Position numbers and translations under genes: made by a program. From NCBI GenBank assembly GCA_934098515.1, contig CAKOOK010000014.1, positions 1 through 32,145 of the forward strand: 32,145 bases of DNA, read 5' to 3'. The notes beneath the pieces are model-generated. The model did not search any database and was not told where the DNA came from. It saw nothing but the letters and a program-made list of their open reading frames with translations. Shown here one piece after another: positions 23,177 through 29,653 of this stretch (position 1 is the stretch's first letter; each line of letters starts with the position of its first letter). This DNA comes from an uncultured Bacilli bacterium (GTDB lineage: Bacteria; Bacillota_I; Bacilli_A; RF39; UBA660).

Positions 23177-23242
23177 TGCAGTTATATATTTTTACTGGTG
23201 ACTGCATATAGTGGCAGGGAATGCGGATTGCCCAGACCACTA
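23177..23242 (+). promoter_or_regulatory. Structured rplK leader, candidate L1-binding site
   Basis: Two helices can form. TGCAGT (23177-23182) pairs with ACTGCA (23201-23206). TAGTGG (23209-23214) pairs with CCACTA (23237-23242), with an asymmetric CA/AGA internal loop and then GGG (23217-23219) with CCC (23231-23233). Ribosomal protein L1 is known to repress the L11 operon by binding a leader that mimics its 23S site, a helix with such an asymmetric loop. The match is by layout only. Confidence 0.5.
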
Positions 23243-23270
23243 AGCGAAAATATGAAAGGATGTGTTTTTC

Positions 23271-23852
23271 GTGGCAAAAGAAGTCGTAAAAAGAATTAAA
23301 TTACAAATTCCTGCTGGTAAAGCTACACCTGCTCCTCCTGTTGGAACAGTTTTAGGACCTGCTGGAATTAACTTACAAGATTTTTGTACTAAATTTAATG
23401 ATGCATCTAGAGACAAAATGGGAGACGTTTTACCTGTTGAAATCTCAATCTATGATGACCGTTCATTTGATTTCGTATTAAAAACTCCACCAGCTGCTTT
23501 CTTACTTAAAAAAGTTGCTGGAATTACAAAAGCTTCTAAGAAAGGTGCTAATGAAATCGTAGCAACTATCTCTAAAGAAGACCTTCGTAAAATTGCAGAA
23601 ACAAAAATGCCTGATTTAAATGCATATACTATTGAAGATGCAATGAAAATTATCGAAGGAACTGCACGTAACATGGGAATTGCTGTTAAAGGTGTTAATG
23701 ACGCTGAATTAGCTGAACAAGCAAAAGAAGCAGCAATTGAAGAACGTGAAGAAGCTAAACGTGAAGCAGAACTTGAAAAAATGGAAGAATCTGCCGCAAA
23801 TGCCAACGCTGAAGTAGAAGTAATCAGCGAAAGCAATAAAGAAGAAGAATAA
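23271..23852 (+). CDS. rplK: 50S ribosomal protein L11 with acidic C-terminal extension
   Basis: A 193-residue L11. The N-terminal domain (KLQIPAGKATPAPPVGTVLG...GINLQDFCTKFN) and the rRNA-binding C-terminal domain end near residue 141 with IEGTARNMGIAV. About 50 extra residues follow, very rich in Glu and Ala (LAEQAKEAAIEEREEAKREA...), predicted as an acidic helix; typical L11 has about 141 residues. L11 forms the GTPase-associated centre with L10 and 23S helices 43-44. GTG 23271 is chosen because AAAGGA is 10 bases upstream and the protein then begins MAKEVVKR as is normal; the in-frame GTG at 23262 is too close to that site. Confidence 0.95.
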   Translation: MAKEVVKRIKLQIPAGKATPAPPVGTVLGPAGINLQDFCTKFNDASRDKMGDVLPVEISIYDDRSFDFVLKTPPAAFLLKKVAGITKASKKGANEIVATISKEDLRKIAETKMPDLNAYTIEDAMKIIEGTARNMGIAVKGVNDAELAEQAKEAAIEEREEAKREAELEKMEESAANANAEVEVISESNKEEE

Positions 23853-23889
23853 TTTATCCGCAAATCTACCACGATTGGAGGGAAAATAA

Positions 23890-24588
23890 ATGAGAAAACT
23901 AGGAAAAAAATACGTGGAAGCTTCTAACAAAGTCGAAAAGAATAAAGCTTACGGCGTTGAAGAAGCAGTTAAATTAGTAAAAGAAACAAGTATTACTAAG
24001 TTTGATAGTTCTATTGAAGTTGCAATGAACCTTAACATTGATACTAAAAAATCTGATCAACAATTAAGAGGTTCAATCGTATTACCAAACGGTACTGGTA
24101 AATCTAAAAAGATTTTAGTACTAGCTAAAGGTGCAGCAGCTGCTGAAGCTAAAGAAGCAGGAGCTGACTTCGTTGGTGACACTGACTTAATCGATAAAAT
24201 TGCTAATGAAAATTGGTTCGATTATGATACAATCGTAGCAACTCCAGAAATGATGCCTGCCTTAGGTAAAATTGGTAAAGTATTAGGACCTAAAGGCTTA
24301 ATGCCAAACCCTAAAACTGGAACAGTTACAACTACTCCAGCAAAAACTGTTACTGATATTAAAAAAGGTATGGTAGAATACCGTGCAGACTCTTTAGGAA
24401 ATGTTCATGGTATCATTGGTAAAGTTTCATTTGATGAAAAAGCTTTATCAGAAAACTTAACATATTTCATTAACACAATTATCAAATCAAAACCTACAAC
24501 TGTAAAAGGAAAATTCGTTAAGAGTATTTCTATTTGTACAACAATGGGTCCTGGAATTAAAATTGATTTAAATTCTTTTGACAAATAA
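23890..24588 (+). CDS. rplA: 50S ribosomal protein L1
   Basis: A 232-residue L1 of normal length. It starts MRKLGKKYVEASNKVEK and contains the two-domain fold with LPNGTGKSKKILVLAKG, the signature region KVLGPKGLMPNPKTGTV (near 133-149) and NLTYFINTIIKSKPTTVKG. L1 builds the mobile stalk at the E site and in many bacteria represses its own operon. It has a GGAGGG ribosome binding site 37 bases after rplK. The rplJ promoter overlaps its stop codon. Confidence 0.97.
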   Translation: MRKLGKKYVEASNKVEKNKAYGVEEAVKLVKETSITKFDSSIEVAMNLNIDTKKSDQQLRGSIVLPNGTGKSKKILVLAKGAAAAEAKEAGADFVGDTDLIDKIANENWFDYDTIVATPEMMPALGKIGKVLGPKGLMPNPKTGTVTTTPAKTVTDIKKGMVEYRADSLGNVHGIIGKVSFDEKALSENLTYFINTIIKSKPTTVKGKFVKSISICTTMGPGIKIDLNSFDK

Positions 24589-24606
24589 TTGTTAATGTAA
24601 TATAAT
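24578..24606 (+). promoter_or_regulatory. Consensus sigma-A promoter of rplJ-rplL
   Basis: TTGACA (24578-24583) and TATAAT (24601-24606) are exactly 17 bases apart, a perfect consensus. The -35 box lies in the last codons of rplA. Confidence 0.9.
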
Positions 24607-24618
24607 AAATTCGTTAAA

Positions 24619-24717
24619 AAAACTTTTTGCCGTAGACAGTAGGGGCAAATGCTTAATAATCCTACCGAGGAAAGTTAAATCTAAACTCTGATTGCTTTCC
24701 GTATGGAAAGTTTTTTT
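24619..24717 (+). promoter_or_regulatory. Ribosomal L10 leader with attenuator
   Basis: The conserved L10-leader core is visible: TTGCC pairs with GGCAA, GTAGG pairs with CCTAC, with AACTTT/AAAGTT as the closing helix. It ends in a terminator, CTTTCC (24695-24700), GTAT loop, GGAAAG (24705-24710) and seven T residues. A second GGAAAG at 24669-24674 can pair with CTTTCC instead, giving an antiterminator. When L10 (with L7/L12) binds and closes the leader, GGAAAG is held in it and the terminator forms, so excess L10 stops transcription. Confidence 0.88.
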
Positions 24718-24741
24718 ATAAAAAATATAAAGGAGGAAAAT

Positions 24742-25236
24742 ATGGCAAGTGAAAAAAATCTTAACTTAAAAAAAGAAATAGTTAACGAGATAACAGAAAA
24801 GTTTAAAAATTCTGAATCAGTAGTATTATTTTCATACCAAGGTTTAACAGTTAGCGACCTATCTGAACTTCGTAAAAACCTTAAAGATGCTGATGGTGAA
24901 ATTAAAGTTTACAAAAACACTTTAGTTAAACGTGCTGCCGATGAACTTAATCTAGATTTAGACACTTACTTAGAAGGACCAAACGCTATCCTATTTGGTG
25001 AAAAATTACTTGAACCAATTAAGGTACTTAGCAACTTTGGTAAAGATCATAAGAATGTTAACATTATCTCTGGTGTAATCGACGGTAAAGTTGTTGAACC
25101 AAGCGTAATTAACGAATATGCATCTATTCCATCTATGGAAGGCTTACTAACAATGCTTGCAGGTGGTATGATAGAACACGTAAAAAATCTATCTATAGCA
25201 TTAAACTTATATGCTGAAGCAAAAGAAGAAAAGTAG
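24742..25236 (+). CDS. rplJ: 50S ribosomal protein L10
   Basis: A 164-residue L10. The N-terminal rRNA-binding domain includes FKNSESVVLFSYQGLTVSDL, LRKNLKDADGEIKVYKNTLV and GPNAILFG. The C-terminal helix that carries the L7/L12 dimers ends ALNLYAEAKEEK. L10 anchors the L7/L12 stalk next to L11. ATG 24742 is chosen because AAAGGAGG lies directly upstream; the in-frame ATG at 24703 lies inside the attenuator hairpin loop. It is followed 23 bases on by rplL. Confidence 0.95.
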   Translation: MASEKNLNLKKEIVNEITEKFKNSESVVLFSYQGLTVSDLSELRKNLKDADGEIKVYKNTLVKRAADELNLDLDTYLEGPNAILFGEKLLEPIKVLSNFGKDHKNVNIISGVIDGKVVEPSVINEYASIPSMEGLLTMLAGGMIEHVKNLSIALNLYAEAKEEK

Positions 25237-25259
25237 AAAAAGAAAGGAAAAGATTGAAA

Positions 25260-25625
25260 ATGGCAAAATTAAACAAAGAAGATTTTATTAGTGCTTTAAA
25301 AGAAATGACTATTCTTGAAGTTAAAGAATTAGTTGACGCTATGAAGGAGGAATTCGGTGTAGACCCATCAGCTGTTGCTGTTGCTGCTGCTCCTGCTGCT
25401 GCTGCAGAAGAAGGACCTTCAACAAAGACTGTTGTATTAAAAGAAGCTGGAGCTACTAAGATTGCTGTTATTAAGGCTATCCGTGAAATCACTGGTCTAG
25501 GACTAGTTGAAGCTAAGGCTTTAGCTGACAATGGTGGAAACATCAAAGAAAACGTTTCAAGTGACGAAGCTAATGAAATCAAAGCTAAATTAGAAGAAGC
25601 TGGCGCTACAATCGAACTAGCTTAA
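25260..25625 (+). CDS. rplL: 50S ribosomal protein L7/L12
   Basis: A 121-residue L7/L12 of normal length. The N-terminal dimer domain has DFISALKEMTILEVKELVDAM, the flexible hinge is AVAVAAAPAAAAEE, and the C-terminal factor-binding domain has KIAVIKAIREITGLGLVEAK. The protein recruits translation GTPases such as EF-G and EF-Tu, both encoded downstream. ATG 25260 is preceded by AAAGGAAAAG; the in-frame TTG at 25254 is inside that spacer. In most Bacillota rpoB follows rplL. Here a terminator follows. Confidence 0.96.
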   Translation: MAKLNKEDFISALKEMTILEVKELVDAMKEEFGVDPSAVAVAAAPAAAAEEGPSTKTVVLKEAGATKIAVIKAIREITGLGLVEAKALADNGGNIKENVSSDEANEIKAKLEEAGATIELA

Positions 25626-25628
25626 TTA

Positions 25629-25650
25629 AAACCTCAAATGAGGTTTTTTT
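25629..25650 (+). terminator. Rho-independent terminator after rplL
   Basis: AAACCTC (25629-25635) pairs with GAGGTTT (25640-25646) around AAAT, and the T run continues to 25650. Confidence 0.88.
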
Positions 25651-25651
25651 C

Positions 25652-25680
25652 TTGGCAAAAAATAAAAAATATACTATAAT
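25652..25680 (+). promoter_or_regulatory. Promoter of the small envelope-protein operon
   Basis: TTGGCA (25652-25657) and TATAAT (25675-25680) are 17 bases apart, 22 bases before the ATG at 25703. Confidence 0.8.
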
Positions 25681-25702
25681 TAAAAACAAGAGGTAGATAT
25701 TT

Positions 25703-25861
25703 ATGAAACTAAATAATAAAGGCTGGGGCTTTAGAGCAATGTTCTTCCTTATGGGAATCTTATTTTGCTTTTTCCTAGTGGCAATATATCTAATTTATCA
25801 TTTCTATGATAGTTTTGAAAACAGGTATCCATCAGGAAATTATACGGAGGTTGGAAGATGA
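25703..25861 (+). CDS. Small membrane protein, 52 residues
   Basis: A short gene with its own promoter and an AGAGGT ribosome binding site. The peptide starts MKLNNKGWGFRAMFFLMG and has one long hydrophobic helix (residues about 10-35), then a short polar tail with SFENRYPSGNYTEV. The NKGWGFRAMF start followed by a hydrophobic helix is reminiscent of type IV prepilin N termini (KGFTL...), but the usual Glu after the cleavage site is absent. The stop overlaps the next start (ATGA), so it is coupled to two other envelope genes. Function unknown. Confidence 0.75.
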   Translation: MKLNNKGWGFRAMFFLMGILFCFFLVAIYLIYHFYDSFENRYPSGNYTEVGR

Positions 25862-26208
25862 AAAAAATATTATATGTTTGGATAGCACTTGCTATAATTC
25901 TAGTAGGTGGACTAACTTTTATTGGAGTAAAAGTTAAAAGTCAAAATGCTCCATATACTGAAATAGAAAAAGAATTAGTTTTTGCAGCCCAAAGTTACAT
26001 GGGACAATATATAAGTGAAATGCCAGCTAGTCAAACAACTATAAGTTATAAAAAATTATTAGATAATGGGCTTATTAAAGAAAATGAACATAACTGTGAT
26101 GGCTACGTGTTCATCAAAAAAAATTTAGCAACATTTGACTATAAAGCCTATATCAAATGTGATAAATATACAACCAAAGGCTTTGATGAAAGCAAGGTAG
26201 AAAAATGA
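25858..26208 (+). CDS. Single-span exported protein of unknown function
   Basis: A 116-residue protein with an uncleaved-looking N-terminal hydrophobic helix (residues about 4-24, ILYVWIALAIILVGGLTFIGV) and an extracellular domain of about 90 residues. That domain reads AAQSYMGQYISEMP, SYKKLLDNGLIKE, then HNCDGYVFI and YKAYIKCDKYTTKGFD. The two cysteines could form a disulfide. The pattern (helix, then an AxxYMxxY helix, then a Cys-containing sheet) recalls the globular part of pilin-like proteins in Bacillota, but this is weak. The start overlaps the preceding stop, and its own stop overlaps the lipoprotein gene, so the three are made together. Confidence 0.72.
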   Translation: MKKILYVWIALAIILVGGLTFIGVKVKSQNAPYTEIEKELVFAAQSYMGQYISEMPASQTTISYKKLLDNGLIKENEHNCDGYVFIKKNLATFDYKAYIKCDKYTTKGFDESKVEK

Positions 26209-26630
26209 AAAAAATCATCTTGTTATTTGCTTGCTTATCCTTTATTACTGCTTGCTCTCAAAAAGAACAAAATGCATTTGCAAAAGACTTCAAACTAGAA
26301 AACGAAATTATCGAAGAAATTAATTTAGATAATCTAGAAACAGTGTCAAACGATACTGGGATCCTCTTCATTGGAAATAAAGAGGATATTAACGCGGCTC
26401 AAATATTTATAGAATCACTAGAAAAAAAGTCTATTAATAAAGCTTATTATCTTAAAATTGATGATCGAGACAAGGAAGAAATACTTAAAAAATTCGAGGC
26501 CACTAACCTACCAGTTATCATTGCTTACCAAAATGGTAAAAAAATAGCCACACTAACCGAAATAACTAAAGATAACCTTACAACATTAATAGATGAAATC
26601 TATCCTCAAACATGTACAGATAGATGCTAA
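26205..26630 (+). CDS. Lipoprotein with thioredoxin-like fold but no CxxC
   Basis: A 141-residue precursor with a lipoprotein signal peptide: MKKIILLFACLSFITAC, lipobox ITAC with the acylated Cys at 17. The Lgt in this window would modify it. The mature part has the order of a thioredoxin fold, ILFIGNKEDINAAQIFIESL, then KAYYLKIDDRD, then FEATNLPVIIAYQNGKKIA. It has the cis-Pro segment (NLPV), but the place of the CxxC is taken by NKED. Two cysteines occur only at the very end (CTDRC). A redox role is therefore doubtful; it may be a binding or chaperone domain. Translationally coupled to the preceding gene. Confidence 0.75.
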   Translation: MKKIILLFACLSFITACSQKEQNAFAKDFKLENEIIEEINLDNLETVSNDTGILFIGNKEDINAAQIFIESLEKKSINKAYYLKIDDRDKEEILKKFEATNLPVIIAYQNGKKIATLTEITKDNLTTLIDEIYPQTCTDRC

Positions 26631-26654
26631 AGTTACTATCCTGTAACTTTTTTT
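26629..26654 (+). terminator. Rho-independent terminator after the lipoprotein gene
   Basis: AAAGTTAC (26629-26636) pairs with GTAACTTT (26643-26650) around TATCCT, followed by T residues to 26654. Confidence 0.85.
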
Positions 26655-26655
26655 C

Positions 26656-26684
26656 TTGACAAATATATAATATAATTGTATTAT
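26656..26684 (+). promoter_or_regulatory. Promoter of the GntR-ABC operon
   Basis: TTGACA (26656-26661) and TATTAT (26679-26684) are 17 bases apart. A TATAAT at 26671 is too close to this -35. Confidence 0.75.
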
Positions 26685-26705
26685 TGTATTAGTTAAGTAA
26701 TACAA
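26684..26705 (+). promoter_or_regulatory. Probable operator for the GntR regulator
   Basis: TTGTATTA-gttaag-TAATACAA is a perfect 8-base inverted repeat starting at the last base of the -10 box and covering the transcription start. It sits just before the GntR gene, as expected for autorepression by YtrA-type regulators. Confidence 0.7.
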
Positions 26706-26720
26706 TTAGAAGGAGAACAT

Positions 26721-27068
26721 ATGGATGCAGTTTTTAATAATTCAGTACCCATTTATTTGCAAATAGTAAGTGAAATTAAAAAACAAATAATTTCTGGAAA
26801 ACTAGTTCCTGGAGAACGTATTCCATCAGTTCGTGAACTTGCTTTAACATATAAAGTTAATCCAAATACAATGCAAAAAGCCCTAATTGAATTAGAAGAA
26901 AATGGATTAATTAAAACCGAAAGAACAAATGGTAAATTCGTTACTGAAGATGAAAAAATAATAAACAAAATCAAAAATGACTATGCAGACAATTTAACCC
27001 AAAACTATTTATCCGAAATGATTTCCTTAGGTATTACTAAACAAGAAATAAAGGAAAGGATAAAATAA
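26721..27068 (+). CDS. GntR-family (YtrA-type) transcription regulator
   Basis: A 115-residue regulator with a winged helix at residues about 8-75 (IYLQIVSEIKKQIISGKLVPG, ERIPSVRELALTYKVNPNTM, ALIELEENGLIKTERTNGKF). The signature NPNTMQKAL is that of the YtrA subfamily. The C-terminal part is only about 40 residues, too short for a ligand domain and typical of YtrA, which dimerises through it. These regulators repress the ABC transporter genes next to them and are often relieved by cell-wall antibiotics. The palindrome at 26684-26705 is the likely site. The ATG follows AAGGAGA. Confidence 0.92.
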   Translation: MDAVFNNSVPIYLQIVSEIKKQIISGKLVPGERIPSVRELALTYKVNPNTMQKALIELEENGLIKTERTNGKFVTEDEKIINKIKNDYADNLTQNYLSEMISLGITKQEIKERIK

Positions 27069-27071
27069 AAA

Positions 27072-27767
27072 ATGGAATTACTTGAAATAAAAAATCTCTA
27101 TAAAAATTATGGAGAAAAACAAGTACTTAAAAATATTAACTTAACAGTTCCGCGTGGAAAAATAATTGGCTTGCTAGGTAAAAATGGAACTGGTAAAACA
27201 ACTCTAATTAAATTAATTAACGGACTTCTTACGCCAACTGAAGGAGAAATAATCTTTGAGGGAGAAAAAATAGGACCACAAAGCAAACTTAATATAGCTT
27301 ATCTTCCAGAAAGAACATACCTAGACAAAAGCATGACAATCAAAGAAACATTATACTTTTTTAAAGAATTCTACCAAAACTTTGACATTGACAAAGCAAA
27401 AGATTTACTAAAAAAATTAGACCTAGACGAAAATCAAAAAATAATAAAAATGAGTAAAGGCATGCAAGAAAAAGTTCAACTAGTTCTAGTTATGAGTAGA
27501 AAAGCAGACCTATACATCTTAGATGAACCGCTAGGCGGCGTAGACCCAGCAACAAGAGATTACATACTTGATACAATCCTAACTAACTTTAACGAAGGAG
27601 CAAGCATCATTATTTCAACCCACTTAATATCTGACATTGAAAGAATTCTTGACGAAGTTATTTTCATTGATAAAGGCGAGATTAAACTTACTAGTGATGC
27701 TGATGAACTAAGAAATAAAGAAAACGCTAGTATCGACGAAATCTTTAGGAGGATGTTCAAATGTTAA
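27072..27767 (+). CDS. ABC transporter ATP-binding protein (YtrB-like)
   Basis: A 231-residue ABC ATPase. It has Walker A GLLGKNGTGKTT near residues 32-43, a Q-loop region, a degenerate signature MSKGMQEKVQL near 133-143, Walker B with D-loop LYILDEPLGGVDP near 152-164, and the switch His in IISTHLIS. The S-K-G-M signature in place of SGGQ occurs in drug and peptide exporters of the YtrB/CcmA type. It starts 3 bases after the regulator's stop, and its end overlaps the permease start. It probably exports or detoxifies a cell-wall-active compound; the substrate is unknown. Confidence 0.93.
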   Translation: MELLEIKNLYKNYGEKQVLKNINLTVPRGKIIGLLGKNGTGKTTLIKLINGLLTPTEGEIIFEGEKIGPQSKLNIAYLPERTYLDKSMTIKETLYFFKEFYQNFDIDKAKDLLKKLDLDENQKIIKMSKGMQEKVQLVLVMSRKADLYILDEPLGGVDPATRDYILDTILTNFNEGASIIISTHLISDIERILDEVIFIDKGEIKLTSDADELRNKENASIDEIFRRMFKC

Positions 27768-28552
27768 AAAAATTACTAAAATATGATCTTAAATGGATTT
27801 TAAAAGTAGAGTACATCTGGAGTGCAATAACCATAATCTTTGCTATTTTGACAAGATTAACAAGTCTTTTAAATGAAAGTGTAATCACAAGCATTATTAA
27901 GGCAGTCCTAACAAGCATCACTATAACCGGCATGTTAAACGTTCTATTTAATGGCATAATTCGTACTTGGATAAGAGTAAGAAACAATCTTTATAAAGAC
28001 GAAGCCTATCTAACACACACACTGCCAGTCGAAAGTAAAACTATTCTCTCATCTAAGGTTTTATCTGGAATCATAACAATGCTTTTCGGAGTACTAATAA
28101 TTACGCTATCATTCTTTATTGCTTTTTATAATGAATCACTAATTAATTACATAAAAGAAAGTTTGCAAATTGTAGCAACAACCCTAAATAGTTCAGTAAC
28201 TAAAATATTATTAATTCTATTTATCGTATTATTCCTAGAGTTTACTTTTATTTTAATGGTTGGTATTACTGGTATAATCAAAGGTCACGAAGCAAATAAT
28301 GGTAAAGTGATCAAATCAGTTATATATAGTGGAATCTACTGGTTATCTTTCTCAATCTTATCACTATTAATAGTATACCTAATCAGCATAACAAATAAAG
28401 ACATGAATGCCTTATTCACAGGCACAGGAGTAATAAGTTATAGTGCATTAAAACTATTCTTGCTATTAGTAATCATAATTTACACAATATATATCATAGT
28501 ACTTTACCTCATAAGTAAACACGAACTTAATAAAGGAATAAACATCGACTAA
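27761..28552 (+). CDS. ABC transporter permease
   Basis: A 263-residue membrane protein with six hydrophobic segments (about residues 18-40, 48-68, 101-122, 147-172, 188-215 and 228-253), the ABC-2-like arrangement paired with YtrB-type ATPases. A cytoplasmic loop between the second and third spans holds RVRNNLYKDEAYLTHTLPVE, a pattern common in Bacillota permeases of GntR operons. The ATG follows AGGAGG inside the end of the ATPase gene, a 7-base overlap that implies coupling. Confidence 0.87.
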   Translation: MLKKLLKYDLKWILKVEYIWSAITIIFAILTRLTSLLNESVITSIIKAVLTSITITGMLNVLFNGIIRTWIRVRNNLYKDEAYLTHTLPVESKTILSSKVLSGIITMLFGVLIITLSFFIAFYNESLINYIKESLQIVATTLNSSVTKILLILFIVLFLEFTFILMVGITGIIKGHEANNGKVIKSVIYSGIYWLSFSILSLLIVYLISITNKDMNALFTGTGVISYSALKLFLLLVIIIYTIYIIVLYLISKHELNKGINID

Positions 28553-28569
28553 GCCCAAAAGGCTTTTTT
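28551..28569 (+). terminator. Rho-independent terminator of the GntR-ABC operon
   Basis: AAGCC (28551-28555) pairs with GGCTT (28561-28565) around CAAAA, followed by T residues. The stem is short but the placement at the permease stop is right. Confidence 0.75.
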
Positions 28570-28613
28570 CTTTTAATTACACCAAAAACTAGCAAAAATC
28601 TGTAATATTTGTA

Positions 28614-28643
28614 TTGACAAATAATATAATAAAATGATATATT
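28614..28643 (+). promoter_or_regulatory. Promoter of rpsL-rpsG-fusA
   Basis: TTGACA (28614-28619) and TATATT (28638-28643) are 18 bases apart, with TGA before the -10 giving an extended element. Confidence 0.78.
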
Positions 28644-28660
28644 ATTTGTGCATTTAATTT

Positions 28661-28719
28661 TAAGTTCTATCCCAGATAGGACTTAACTTTAAGCGAAATA
28701 CAACACACCAGGATGTGTG
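28661..28719 (+). promoter_or_regulatory. Structured rpsL leader with two hairpins
   Basis: TAAGTTCTATC (28661-28671) pairs with GATAGGACTTA (28675-28685) as an 11-base stem with one G-U pair and a CCA loop. CACAC (28704-28708) pairs with GTGTG (28715-28719) just before the GGAAGGGAG ribosome binding site. No T tract follows either, so they are not terminators. They may carry a repressor site for a protein of the operon; no known class is recognised. Confidence 0.55.
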
Positions 28720-28740
28720 CATGGGAAGGGAGTTAAAAAA

Positions 28741-29157
28741 ATGCCTACAATTAATCAATTAGTTAAAACTAAGAGAAAACCAAAAGTAAGAAAAGGAAAG
28801 AGTCCAGTACTTAACGTTGGATTTAACAGCATGGAAAGAAAATCAACAGAAACTAATCATCCACAAATGAGAGGTGTATGTACTCGTGTTGGTACTAAAA
28901 CACCTAAAAAGCCAAACTCAGCATTAAGAAAATATGCTCGTGTTAGACTATCAAACGGACGTGAAGTTGATACTTACATTCCAGGTGAAGGACACAACTT
29001 ACAAGAACATAGTGTAGTACTAATTCGTGGTGGACGTGTTAAAGACCTTATCGGTGTACGTTATCATGTAATTCGTGGAACACTAGATACTCAAGGTGTT
29101 AATGACCGTAAACAATCAAGAAGTAAATACGGTGCAAAAAGACCTAAAACTAAATAG
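28741..29157 (+). CDS. rpsL: 30S ribosomal protein S12
   Basis: A 138-residue S12 of Bacillota length. It begins MPTINQLVKTKRKPK and includes the decoding-centre motif TKTPKKPNSALRK, with the wild-type Lys of the streptomycin site, then GEGHNLQEHSVVLIRGGRVK and DLIGVRYHVIRGTLDT. S12 monitors codon-anticodon pairing in the A site. ATG 28741 is chosen because GGAAGGGAG lies 7 to 15 bases upstream; the in-frame GTG at 28717 is inside the second leader hairpin. First gene of the str-type operon. Confidence 0.97.
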   Translation: MPTINQLVKTKRKPKVRKGKSPVLNVGFNSMERKSTETNHPQMRGVCTRVGTKTPKKPNSALRKYARVRLSNGREVDTYIPGEGHNLQEHSVVLIRGGRVKDLIGVRYHVIRGTLDTQGVNDRKQSRSKYGAKRPKTK

Positions 29158-29176
29158 AAAATAAGGAGGAGAAAAT

Positions 29177-29644
29177 ATGCGTAAAAGACGTGCAGTAAAA
29201 CGTGATGTTTTACCAGATCCTTTATATAATTCTAAAGTAGTTACAAAACTTATCAATGCTGTTATGAACGATGGTAAGAGAGGTACTGCTTCAAAGATTT
29301 TATATGAAGCATTTGATATTATTAAAGAACAAACTAAAGCTGACCCAATGGAAACTTTTAATAAAGCAATGGAAAATATTAGCCCATCTTTAGAAGTTAA
29401 ATCTCGCCGTGTTGGTGGATCAAACGTACAAGTTCCTATTGAAGTTAGTGAAACAAGAAAACAAACACTTGCTCTTCGTTGGCTTGTAAACTATGCAAGA
29501 CTTCGTCCAGGTAAGGGAATGGCTAATAAATTAGCTGCAGAAATTATGGATGCTGCAAATGGTGTCGGTGGAGCTGTTAAAAAACGTGATGATATTCACA
29601 AAATGGCAGAAGCAAACAAAGCATTTGCTCACTATAGATGGTAG
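29177..29644 (+). CDS. rpsG: 30S ribosomal protein S7
   Basis: A 155-residue S7 of normal length. It starts MRKRRAVKRDVLPDPLYNSK, contains NAVMNDGKRGTASKILYEAF and the signature GGSNVQVPIEV, and ends NKAFAHYRW. S7 nucleates assembly of the 30S head and in other bacteria represses the str operon. It has an AAGGAGGAG ribosome binding site 20 bases after rpsL and lies 9 bases before fusA. Confidence 0.97.
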   Translation: MRKRRAVKRDVLPDPLYNSKVVTKLINAVMNDGKRGTASKILYEAFDIIKEQTKADPMETFNKAMENISPSLEVKSRRVGGSNVQVPIEVSETRKQTLALRWLVNYARLRPGKGMANKLAAEIMDAANGVGGAVKKRDDIHKMAEANKAFAHYRW

Positions 29645-29653
29645 GTGTAACAG

